Part shown: in pieces, positions 24,646 to 31,895 of the stretch
Layout: the number at the start of each line of letters is the position of its first letter
Position numbering within the stretch: position 1 is the stretch's first letter
NCBI RefSeq assembly: GCF_000711885.1
Contig: NZ_JONK01000021.1
Coordinates: forward strand, 30,058 to 94,057
Source: Chromobacterium haemolyticum DSM 19808
GTDB lineage: Bacteria > Pseudomonadota > Gammaproteobacteria > Burkholderiales > Chromobacteriaceae
DNA: 64,000 nucleotides
Reading direction: 5' to 3'
The notes under the pieces: generated by a model
Databases searched by the model: none
What the model was told of the DNA's origin: nothing
The model's input: the letters and a program-made list of their open reading frames with translations, nothing else
Made by a program: the position numbers and the translations under genes

Positions 24646-25686
24646 TCAATCCGCCAACCGTCCCCAGATTCGCAGCCGGCTGACCCCGCCGTCAGGGAAA
24701 ATGTTCAGGCGCACATGCGTGACAGCGCCCAGATCGCGCAGCAACTCCTTGCCGTAAAAATGCTGCCGATCCATTTCCGTTTTCTGCTCCGGCAGCAAAA
24801 CGTCCCAAAACATTGCTTGGGTCACGACGGACTGGTCGGTGCCATGGTGGACATAGGCGGCCTGTACAGAGATCCGGTCCGGGTAATTGCCCTTGAAGTG
24901 AGCGGTGTCGACTTCGATGCTCTCCACCAGCGCCGCATGCCCCAGCTCAACGATGCACCAATCGTTGCCCGGCTCCCGCCGACGGCGGGTTTCCCAGCCG
25001 TCGCCCATATTGACGCCGCGCCCCGGCATGATCAGCCGGAAGGGCACGCCGAAATGGGCATCGTTATAAGCGACGACGCGGCCGCCCTTTGCCAGCGCCG
25101 ACACCTCATGCAGCGCGGCCGGGTCCTGCCGCGCCCAGTCGCAGGCGGGTTGTCCGTATACGCGGAAGCGCGCCACACCGCCGTCTGGATAGATATTCAA
25201 GCGCAAATGGGTCCAGTCGCGCGCATCCTCAATCGCGATGAAATGATGAGCGCTGGGGCCCAAGGACACGGCCGGCAGAATCTCCACCCACTCTGTCCGT
25301 TCGTCAGGATCGTCGGCCGATCGGCAGGCCTCCACCGAAGCCGCCGGCGGATAGTTGCCGCTGAAATGGCTGGTATCGATGTCCAGCCCTTTGATCACGC
25401 CGGGCAGGCCCAGCTTGATCACCGCGTGGTCGTAGCCTCCGTTGCGGCGGCGACGGGTTTCCCAGCCGTCCATCCATTTGCCGTGATCGTCGAACTCGCC
25501 GACGATAAACACCGGCTCGGACGCTTGCAGCATCCGCTCCGCCGCGGCGAACCACTGATCAGAACAGGTCAGGACCCTGGCGCCGAAATCGGCGGCGGCC
25601 AAGTTAGCGTAACGCCGAGCGAACTCCGGCACATCGGCCGCCGGTGCGTGCAGCACCGTTCCCGCCGGGTGATTGACAAGCGCCAT
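24646..25686 (-). CDS. alc: Allantoicase
   Basis: Hydrolyses allantoate to ureidoglycolate and urea. The 346 aa comprise two tandem allantoicase jelly-roll domains (about residues 20-170 and 195-340), shown by the duplicated motifs '[20 protein letters not shown]' and '[20 protein letters not shown]', and by '[20 protein letters not shown]' matched by '[20 protein letters not shown]'. It sits between a LysE-type exporter and allA in the urate operon. Confidence 0.94.
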   Translation of the reverse strand: MALVNHPAGTVLHAPAADVPEFARRYANLAAADFGARVLTCSDQWFAAAERMLQASEPVFIVGEFDDHGKWMDGWETRRRRNGGYDHAVIKLGLPGVIKGLDIDTSHFSGNYPPAASVEACRSADDPDERTEWVEILPAVSLGPSAHHFIAIEDARDWTHLRLNIYPDGGVARFRVYGQPACDWARQDPAALHEVSALAKGGRVVAYNDAHFGVPFRLIMPGRGVNMGDGWETRRRREPGNDWCIVELGHAALVESIEVDTAHFKGNYPDRISVQAAYVHHGTDQSVVTQAMFWDVLLPEQKTEMDRQHFYGKELLRDLGAVTHVRLNIFPDGGVSRLRIWGRLAD

Positions 25687-25743
25687 CAGATTTTCTCCTT
25701 CTCAGTGCGTCGACGCGCGCCGGCAGGCCGCGCCGTCCGCCGT

Positions 25744-26361
25744 TCACGCCGCTAGCCGGCCCCAGATCAGCGCCAGCCCCAAGGCGAGGAAAAACAAGGC
25801 CGAAGCCTTGAGAAACACGATGCGCAACACCGCCATACGCTGGAAGAACAACTGCGCCAACACGCCGTAAGCGGTCTTGCACGATAAATCAACCACCACC
25901 CAGCCAGCCGCCATCCACCCCAATTGCGGCGCCAGCGGCGCTTGGGCGTCGATGAACTGCGGCAGCAGCGCCACGAAAAAGGCGATGTCCTTGGGATTGC
26001 TGATGCCCAGCAGAAAGGCATGGGAAAACCATTGCGTCGGAGCGCCGCTCCGGCCGTCCTGCGCGCCCGCGGCCTGCCCTGCGCCCCGCCAGGCCTTGAG
26101 CCCCAGCCACAACAGATAAGCGGCGCCCAGCAACTGCAAGCCGGCGAATAGGCCGGGCGACGCCAGAATCAGCGCGCCCACGCCCAATGCGGACAAAAGC
26201 AGCAGCGACAAAGAAGCCAGCACGCCGCCGGCAAACGCCGGCCAGGCACGCAGCAGGCCATGTTCGGCGCTGGTGGTTACCATGAACAGGGACAGCGGTC
26301 CGGGCACGGCGATCACCACCAGGATGGACAACAAATACATGACGAGAATCTGGCTGGACAT
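25744..26361 (-). CDS. LysE/RhtB family translocator
   Basis: 205-aa inner-membrane exporter with six hydrophobic helices. Typical LysE/RhtB features include 'VVIAVPGPLSLFMVTTSAEHG' near the N-terminus, 'LLGAAYLLWLGLKAWR' and 'FLLGISNPKDIAFFVALLPQF'. Family members export amino acids or homoserine lactones. It is placed inside the urate operon, between uraD and allantoicase, with a GGAG ribosome site. A role in exporting a by-product of urate breakdown is possible but not shown by sequence. The ATG at 26361 is chosen over an upstream frame extension to 26430. Confidence 0.85.
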   Translation of the reverse strand: MSSQILVMYLLSILVVIAVPGPLSLFMVTTSAEHGLLRAWPAFAGGVLASLSLLLLSALGVGALILASPGLFAGLQLLGAAYLLWLGLKAWRGAGQAAGAQDGRSGAPTQWFSHAFLLGISNPKDIAFFVALLPQFIDAQAPLAPQLGWMAAGWVVVDLSCKTAYGVLAQLFFQRMAVLRIVFLKASALFFLALGLALIWGRLAA

Positions 26362-26372
26362 GGCCGCTCCGG

Positions 26373-26882
26373 CTAAGCAATCAGTTGGGCCAGACGTAGG
26401 CCGGCGATCCGGTATATCTGCTGCAAACAAGCCTGCCGTTCCGCCTCCGGCTCAGCGGCCAGCCGCCGCTGAAACTCGGCGATGATGCCCGCGCGCTCAT
26501 AACCGCGAACGGCCATAACGAAGGGAAAACCGAAGCGGGCCCGATAGTCGGCGTTCAAGCGCCGCAACAGTTCCAGTTCCTGCGGCGAGCATTGATCCAA
26601 GCCGGCGTCGCCTTGCTCGGCGGCGGACTCGACGGTCAAGTCGCCGTGCTGCGCCGCCTTGCCGGCCAGTTCCGGATGCGCGCGGATCAGACGCAATTGC
26701 GCCTCCACCCCCGCCTCCTCCACCTGTCGCCGCATGCAGTCGTGTAAGTCAGCCATGCTGGCGAATGGCCGCTGATCGGCTGCCTGCGCCGCCACCCAGG
26801 GCGAATGCTCGAAAATGCCGCCCAGCGCGGCGACGAACTGCTCCGTCGGCAGCGCATTCAACTGCGTCAGCGTCAAGGACAT
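26373..26882 (-). CDS. uraD: 2-oxo-4-hydroxy-4-carboxy-5-ureidoimidazoline (OHCU) decarboxylase
   Basis: Converts OHCU to S-allantoin, the third step from urate. The 169 aa are the usual size. The catalytic region 'IRAHPELAGKAAQHGDLTVESAAEQGDAGL' contains the conserved His-Pro-Glu (69-71) and the Ser...Glu-Gln (86-90) signature. The ATG overlaps the end of puuE by ten bases, showing tight coupling with the allantoinase gene. A longer open frame to 27329 is a shadow of puuE. Confidence 0.92.
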   Translation of the reverse strand: MSLTLTQLNALPTEQFVAALGGIFEHSPWVAAQAADQRPFASMADLHDCMRRQVEEAGVEAQLRLIRAHPELAGKAAQHGDLTVESAAEQGDAGLDQCSPQELELLRRLNADYRARFGFPFVMAVRGYERAGIIAEFQRRLAAEPEAERQACLQQIYRIAGLRLAQLIA

Positions 26883-27811
26883 GATCCGACTCCGGTGAAA
26901 GGATGCGCTTCCCGCCAATGCCGGGCGATATCCACCCGTCGGCACACCCACACTCGCGGATGCCGCTCCAGATAATCGAGAAAGCGGCATAGGCCGGCAA
27001 AGCGGCCGGGCCGGCCAATGAGACGGCAATGCAGTCCCACCGACAACATGCGCGGTTTGTCGACGCCCTCGGCGTAGAGCACGTCGAAAGCATCTTTCAG
27101 ATAGCTGAAGAAGTGCTCTCCGGTATTGAAACCCTGAGCGGTGGCGAAACGCATATCGTTGGTGTCCAGCGCGTAAGGCACGATCAGATGCGGCAGCTCG
27201 CTGCCATCGCTGCGCCGCGCCAGGGTCCAGAACGGAAGATCGTCGCCGTAGTAATCCGAGTCGTAGAGAAAACCGCCGTCGTCCACCACCAGCCGGCGCG
27301 TGTTGGGGCTGTCTCGGCCGGTGTACCAACCGGAAGGCCGCTGGCCGGTCAGGCGACGAATCGCCTCCACGCAGAGCCGCATATGCTCGCGTTCCACCGC
27401 CTCGTCCACCTGCTGATAATGAATCCAGCGATAGCCATGGCCGGCCACCTCATGGCCCAACTCCGCCAGCGCGCTGGCCAGCTCCGGGTGTCGCTCCAGC
27501 GCCATGCCCACGCCGAATACCGTCAGCGGCAGGCCGCGCCGTTCAAACTCGCGCAGGATGCGCCACACCCCGGCGCGCGAACCGTACTCGTAAACCGACT
27601 CCATCGACAGATGCCGCGCCGGGTACGCCTCCGCGCCGATGATTTCCGACAAGAACTGCTCTGAGCGGGCGTCGCCGTGCAGGACATTGTTCTCGCCGCC
27701 CTCCTCGTAATTCAGCACGAACTGCACCGCGATGCGCGCCGCCCCCGGCCAATTGGCCTCCGGCAGCTCCCTGCCGTAGCCGATCAAATCACGTGGATAA
27801 TCCGCCTGCAT
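26873..27811 (-). CDS. puuE: Allantoinase PuuE (polysaccharide-deacetylase type)
   Basis: Metal-independent allantoinase that opens the allantoin ring to allantoate. The 312 aa begin 'YPRDLIGYGRELPEANWPG', the PuuE signature, followed by 'VQFVLNYEEGGENNVLHGD', 'MESVYEYGSRAGVWRILREF' and 'GHEVAGHGYRWIHYQQV'. This is the NodB-like family, not the classical zinc amidohydrolase AllB. It lies between the GntR regulator gene (17-base gap) and uraD (overlap). Confidence 0.93.
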   Translation of the reverse strand: MQADYPRDLIGYGRELPEANWPGAARIAVQFVLNYEEGGENNVLHGDARSEQFLSEIIGAEAYPARHLSMESVYEYGSRAGVWRILREFERRGLPLTVFGVGMALERHPELASALAELGHEVAGHGYRWIHYQQVDEAVEREHMRLCVEAIRRLTGQRPSGWYTGRDSPNTRRLVVDDGGFLYDSDYYGDDLPFWTLARRSDGSELPHLIVPYALDTNDMRFATAQGFNTGEHFFSYLKDAFDVLYAEGVDKPRMLSVGLHCRLIGRPGRFAGLCRFLDYLERHPRVWVCRRVDIARHWREAHPFTGVGSCP

Positions 27812-27828
27812 GGCTATCCTTCCCTCGG

Positions 27829-28572
27829 TCAGCGTTTAAGGTTGAATACCGTCCACGGGTCCAGTCGGCTAGGGGCCTCCACCTTTAGCCGCCGTTCGCA
27901 GTCTTCCAGATGATGGTGCATCGCCGCCGCCGCGCCGGCGCGGTCACCCGCCTCCAGCCGCGTCAGAATCGCCTCATGCTCGTCGAAGGAGCAGGCGCTT
28001 CGGCCGGGCACATCGTACAAAGCGATGATCAGCGAAGTGCGCGAACACAGGCCGTGCATCAGCTCGGTCAACACCTCGTTGTCGGCCAGCCGCGCCAGCT
28101 GCACGTGAAAGGCGTTGGACAGGCGAATCCAGCTGACCCGGTCGCCACGCTCGAAAGCCGCGCGCTCGTCGGCCACCATGCGCCGCATAGGCTGCAAACG
28201 CTCGGCCAGATCAGGCAAGACCAGCAGTTTGTCCAGAATCGCCGCCTCAACCATGCGTCGGGCCTCGAACACATCTCGGGTTTCCTTCTCGTCCGGCTTG
28301 GCGACGAAGGCGCCGCGGTTGGGCTGGATGTCCACAATCTTGTCGTGCGCCAACTGAGCCAGCGCGCTGCGGGCGCTGCTGCGCGAACACTGGAAGGCGT
28401 CGCACAGCACCGCCTCGGTCAGCTTCACCCCCGGCAATAGCCGCTGGTCAATCACCGCATCAAAGATTTCCCAGTACAAGCGGTCGGCGTCATTGCTCGG
28501 CACGCCGTCACCCACCAAGGTAGACGCCCTGGGCGCGGCGGCGGCCTGGGTTCCGTTAGCCGAATGCAACAT
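27829..28572 (-). CDS. GntR/FadR-type (FCD) transcriptional regulator of the urate cluster
   Basis: 247-aa regulator with an N-terminal winged helix (about residues 30-95; 'DQRLLPGVKLTEAVLCDAFQ', 'SRSSARSALAQLAHDKIVDI', 'NRGAFVAKP') and a C-terminal FCD ligand-binding all-helical domain containing 'SNAFHVQLARLADNEVL' and 'EHEAILTRLEAGD'. The ATG at 28572 is chosen for its very strong GGGAGGAG ribosome site; an in-frame ATG at 28659 lies within the operator region. It is the first gene of the minus-strand urate operon and divergent from hiuH-puuD, so it most likely controls both, with a urate-pathway compound as ligand. Confidence 0.87.
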   Translation of the reverse strand: MLHSANGTQAAAAPRASTLVGDGVPSNDADRLYWEIFDAVIDQRLLPGVKLTEAVLCDAFQCSRSSARSALAQLAHDKIVDIQPNRGAFVAKPDEKETRDVFEARRMVEAAILDKLLVLPDLAERLQPMRRMVADERAAFERGDRVSWIRLSNAFHVQLARLADNEVLTELMHGLCSRTSLIIALYDVPGRSACSFDEHEAILTRLEAGDRAGAAAAMHHHLEDCERRLKVEAPSRLDPWTVFNLKR

Positions 28573-28622
28573 GTCTCCTCCCGGTATTTCCATATCCTGC
28601 TCTATGCTTTCAGAATTTTGTT

Positions 28623-28635
28623 GACAATTATTGTC
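28623..28635. promoter_or_regulatory. GntR-type operator half: GACAATTATTGTC palindrome
   Basis: Perfect 13-bp palindrome overlapping a likely minus-strand -10 box (AATAAT on the minus strand at 28627-28632). It shares the GACAA/TTGTC half-sites with the site at 28660-28675, as expected for an autoregulating GntR-family repressor. Confidence 0.6.
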
Positions 28636-28656
28636 GTGAGCAAACACTATCGTCAA
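28627..28656 (-). promoter_or_regulatory. Putative promoter of the GntR-led urate operon
   Basis: Minus strand: -35 TTGACG (28651-28656), 18-base spacer, -10 AATAAT (28627-28632). The -10 is covered by one palindrome and the -35 is four bases from the other, a layout suited to repression. Confidence 0.5.
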
Positions 28657-28659
28657 CAC

Positions 28660-28675
28660 AAATTGTCGACAATTT
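28660..28675. promoter_or_regulatory. GntR-type operator: AAATTGTCGACAATTT palindrome
   Basis: Perfect 16-bp palindrome with a TTGTCGACAA core, in the divergent region between the regulator gene and hiuH. Together with 28623-28635 it probably forms the operator for both transcription units. Confidence 0.65.
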
Positions 28676-28752
28676 CAAATCGCCATCGCGAATAACAAGA
28701 TCGACGATAACAGGCCCGCCAGATCGGGCCCCACAACAAAGGAGAAACCACT

Positions 28753-29106
28753 GTGGGCAAATTGACCACCCATGTGCTGGACATCATGCACGGCAAGCCG
28801 GCGTCGGACGTGCGCTGCCAGTTGTACCGGCTGGACGGAGAACAACGCCTGTTGCTGGCCGACGCGGCGACCAACCGCGACGGCCGCTGCGAACGCCCGC
28901 TGCTGGAAGGCGAGCAGCTGCGCGCAGGCGTGTACGAACTGCTGTTTCATGCCGGCGATTACTTCGCCGCCCAAGGCGTGAAACTGTCGGAACCGCGCTT
29001 TCTCGACCAAGTCGTGTTGCGCTTCGGCATCGCCAAGGCGGCCGAAAACTACCATGTGCCGCTGGTCGTCACGCCTTGGAGCTACTCCACCTACCGCGGC
29101 AGTTGA
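28753..29106 (+). CDS. hiuH: Hydroxyisourate hydrolase
   Basis: Transthyretin-like enzyme that hydrolyses 5-hydroxyisourate to OHCU. The 117 aa start with 'LTTHVLDIMHGKPASDV', contain 'DAATNRDGRC' and end in the diagnostic YRGS tetrapeptide. The start is GTG at 28753 behind AAAGGAG. It is followed after 33 bases by puuD, so the first two enzymatic steps from urate are co-transcribed, divergent from the remaining pathway genes. Confidence 0.95.
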   Translation: MGKLTTHVLDIMHGKPASDVRCQLYRLDGEQRLLLADAATNRDGRCERPLLEGEQLRAGVYELLFHAGDYFAAQGVKLSEPRFLDQVVLRFGIAKAAENYHVPLVVTPWSYSTYRGS

Positions 29107-29139
29107 CGCTGTTCCCGTTCCCCACCCGGAAACCTCGCC

Positions 29140-30405
29140 ATGGAAAACTACCTGCTGGAGCTGGGCAACCTGCTGCTGCGCTGGTTGCACGTGATCGCCG
29201 CCATCGCCTGGATAGGCGAATCGATTTACTTCGTCATGCTGGACAACAGCCTGTCGCCGCCCTCCATCGCCGATGCCCGGCGCGGCCTGCACGGAGAGAT
29301 GTTCGCCGTGCACGGCGGCGGCTTTTACCACAACCAGAAATACCTGGGCCAGCCGCCCTTCCCGCTGGACGACAAGCTGCACTGGTCGTTTTGGAAATCC
29401 TACGCCACCTGGCTGTCCGGCTTCGGCCTGTTCTCCCTGCTCTACCTGTTCAACGCCTCCTTCTACCTAGTCAACTCCGCCAGCCCCTGGGCCTGGGCGG
29501 CGGCCTTGTCCGGCGGCCAGGCCGCGGTGATCGCCACCGCCTTCCTGCTGGGCGGCTGGCTGGCCTACGACCAGCTCTGCCGCCGCATCAGCCCGGACAT
29601 GAACCGCGACGGCCCGCTCAGCCTCGCCGTGGCGCTGCTGATGGCGCTGGTGGCCTACGCCAGCAGCCAAATCTTCCAGGGTCGCGCCGCCTTCCTAATC
29701 ACCGGCGCGGTGATGGCCACCTGCATGTCGGCCAATGTCCTGTTCTGGATCATTCCCGGCCAGCGCCGCATGGTGCGCGCCATCCGGGCCGGCGAAAAAC
29801 CCAATCCGCTGGACGGCCTGCGCGGCAAGCAGCGCTCGGTGCACAACACCTATTTCACACTACCGGTAGTGTTCCTGATGATCAGCAACCACTACGCCTT
29901 CACCTACGGCAACCGCCATGCCTGGCTGATCATGGTGCTGTTCATCCTGTCCGGCGCGCTGATCCGCCAATACTTCGTGCTTCGTCATTCCGGCCACAAG
30001 CGGCCGCTGCTGCCGGCGTTGGGCGGCCTGTTGCTGGCTGGCGTGGGCTTATTGGCCGCGCCGCCCCCGCCCAATATCGCGCCAACCGCCCCGCAAGCCG
30101 CGGCACCGGTCGCAACGGGCTCCCTGGCGGCGTCGACGGCGCAAAAAACAACCGACAACCTGCATCAGATTCACGCCATCATTCAAAACCGCTGCCTGTC
30201 CTGTCACTCGGCCACGCCCAGCCAGGCCGGATTCGTGGCGCCGCCGGCCGGTTTGAAGTTTGACGATGCGCAGGAAATCCTCATCAACGCGCACAGAATC
30301 AAGCAGGCGGTGGCGTCCAAATACATGCCGCTGGCCAATTTGACTCAGATGACTCAAGAGGAACGAGAGATTTTGTCCGCATGGGGGCCAGCACCTAGTC
30401 ACTGA
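29140..30405 (+). CDS. puuD: Urate hydroxylase PuuD (membrane urate oxidase with cytochrome c domain)
   Basis: Oxidises urate to 5-hydroxyisourate. The 421-aa protein has about eight to nine transmembrane helices (starting 'WLHVIAAIAWIGESIYFVML', with the conserved 'HGGGFYHNQKYLGQPP') and a C-terminal periplasmic cytochrome c domain with a CLSCH haem site near residue 352 and a probable Met ligand in 'SKYMPLANLTQMTQEER'. This PuuD type replaces soluble uricase and passes electrons to the respiratory chain, avoiding peroxide. It completes the pathway with hiuH. Confidence 0.92.
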   Translation: MENYLLELGNLLLRWLHVIAAIAWIGESIYFVMLDNSLSPPSIADARRGLHGEMFAVHGGGFYHNQKYLGQPPFPLDDKLHWSFWKSYATWLSGFGLFSLLYLFNASFYLVNSASPWAWAAALSGGQAAVIATAFLLGGWLAYDQLCRRISPDMNRDGPLSLAVALLMALVAYASSQIFQGRAAFLITGAVMATCMSANVLFWIIPGQRRMVRAIRAGEKPNPLDGLRGKQRSVHNTYFTLPVVFLMISNHYAFTYGNRHAWLIMVLFILSGALIRQYFVLRHSGHKRPLLPALGGLLLAGVGLLAAPPPPNIAPTAPQAAAPVATGSLAASTAQKTTDNLHQIHAIIQNRCLSCHSATPSQAGFVAPPAGLKFDDAQEILINAHRIKQAVASKYMPLANLTQMTQEEREILSAWGPAPSH

Positions 30406-30443
30406 CGCCGCGCCGACACGTTTGAAAAAGACGAGAGGCTTAA

Positions 30444-30584
30444 GAGCCTGTTCAAAGGCTCGCGAGCAAGGGCGAGACCAGGCGAAAACGAGCGAAAAAG
30501 CGGAATGCACAGGTGGCGCACGAACATTTCGAGGCGCGCCCCACCCTGCCGTGTCTCACGACGTGTAGCCGATCGTAAACAGGC
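30444..30584 (-). repeat. MITE-like element, family A, copy 3
   Basis: About 141 bp, flanked by TAA on both sides, 38 bases after the puuD stop. The left end is GAGCCTGTTCAAAGGCTCG and the right end GATCGTAAACAGGC. The reverse complement carries the 'ATTCCGCTTTTTCG...TTTTCGCC' core. It separates puuD from the convergent hypothetical gene. Confidence 0.72.
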
Positions 30585-30621
30585 TAAGCCCGGCCCGGAA
30601 TGAAAACGCGCATCCTGTCTT

Positions 30622-31248
30622 TCAAGGCGCGCCGCCCTGCCAACAAACCCCGCCGAGCAGCGGTTCCGCCCAGAAAGGCGGACGGGCTCCCTCATCCGGG
30701 GCTTTAGCCATTTCCACCCAGGCCTCCTGCTTGCTCCATTCATACAAGACGCCAGGCTGGATGAGATGCAGGTAGACGCGCTCGAATGCCGACGACTCCA
30801 GCAAATCATGGGTGGCGGCGGTCAGCGCCGCTTCCTGGATAAAGGCGGGAAACAGAGTGGTGGCGGCCACGCCGCCGAACTGCGGGATATTGGCCGCCAG
30901 CAGCAGGCTCAATTCATAGCCCGGCTTGGCCGCGTAACGCTTCACACATTTGGCTTGAATCCGGTATTTGATCGCGGCGATGGGCGCGTTGGGCACGCTG
31001 ATCGGCACATCCTCGCCCTGCTGCGCCTGGCGCACTTCGCGCGCGCGCAGACAGCCTTTGCCGCCGCCAAAAAGATGTTCGTCCGCATGGACTTCCGTCA
31101 CTTCAAAAGCGATCCGCCGGCCGTCGCTGAGGGTGGCGCCGACATCCGGCAGCGGCGGCGGCCAGGACTGCCGGTCCACGGCGTGCAAACCCTTGCGCTG
31201 CAATAACCGCAGCACCAGCTCCAGCTCCTTCTGCGCTTTTAACGCCAT
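30622..31248 (-). CDS. Hypothetical protein
   Basis: 208-aa soluble protein that I do not recognise. The N-terminal third has 'LPDVGATLSDGRRIAFEVTEVH', which vaguely resembles the beta-hairpin of PD-(D/E)xK nuclease folds, though the Lys of the motif is replaced by Thr. The middle has 'NAPIAAIKYRIQAKCVKRY' and the C-terminal half is hydrophobic to mixed ('YELSLLLAANIPQFGG'). The ATG at 31248 follows GGGGGAGG. It stands alone between a repeat and the thioesterase gene. Confidence 0.65.
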   Translation of the reverse strand: MALKAQKELELVLRLLQRKGLHAVDRQSWPPPLPDVGATLSDGRRIAFEVTEVHADEHLFGGGKGCLRAREVRQAQQGEDVPISVPNAPIAAIKYRIQAKCVKRYAAKPGYELSLLLAANIPQFGGVAATTLFPAFIQEAALTAATHDLLESSAFERVYLHLIQPGVLYEWSKQEAWVEMAKAPDEGARPPFWAEPLLGGVCWQGGAP

Positions 31249-31433
31249 CGGCCTCCCCCAGCGCACGTCCGGCGGCGTTGCGGCGCGGCGGTGGCCGAAA
31301 CGCCGAGACGCGGTTATTTTGGCTATCGCTCAACCCAACCCGGCACAAGATATTTCTTTTTAGCACAAAAAATAAGCTATTCAGATTGGATTTAAAGTTT
31401 GATAAGCGATGCCGCGCTACTGGGGGGACGCTT

Positions 31434-31895
31434 TCAGTCCGAGGGGGCCTCTTCGCCGGGCAGCACCACAAATTCACCATCCAGGCCGCCCACCGCTTCG
31501 CCTTCGCATTCCAGCGCCACCGCCAGCCGCAGCCGCCCCATGCGTTCGCGCCGCAAAGCACGTTCCAGCTTGTCCCAGGCGGCCGGCTCCGGCGCGGTCG
31601 CTCGTGCCAGAAAGCCTGCGGCGATGGGCTTGTCGTAACGCATGCTATTGCCGTGGATGATGACGCGGCCGGGTAAGCCGCGCTCGCGCAGGCGCATGAA
31701 CACCAGGCTCCAGGCGGCGAGGATGGCCACCGCCGAAGCGCTGCCGCCAAACACGGTGGCGCGGTGATTGATATTGGGCGCCAGCGGCGCGTTCAGGATC
31801 ACGCGCTCGCCGCTGGCCTCGGCCACGCCGACCTCCATCGCGGCGGACAGCGGGATGTGTTGGTGAAGGTAGTCTTCAAGCGCCTTTGGACTCAT
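31434..31895 (-). CDS. YiiD C-terminal-type thioesterase (hotdog fold)
   Basis: 153-aa protein of the putative thioesterase family that matches the C-terminal domain of YiiD. Hotdog-fold features are 'HIPLSAAMEVGVAEASGERV', 'APNINHRATVFGGSASAVAIL' with the central Asn-His region, and 'GNSMRYDKPIAAGFLARA'. It probably hydrolyses an acyl-CoA or acyl-ACP, substrate unknown. The ATG at 31895 lies 20 bases inside the end of the S9 peptidase gene, so the two are translationally coupled. Confidence 0.8.
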   Translation of the reverse strand: MSPKALEDYLHQHIPLSAAMEVGVAEASGERVILNAPLAPNINHRATVFGGSASAVAILAAWSLVFMRLRERGLPGRVIIHGNSMRYDKPIAAGFLARATAPEPAAWDKLERALRRERMGRLRLAVALECEGEAVGGLDGEFVVLPGEEAPSD

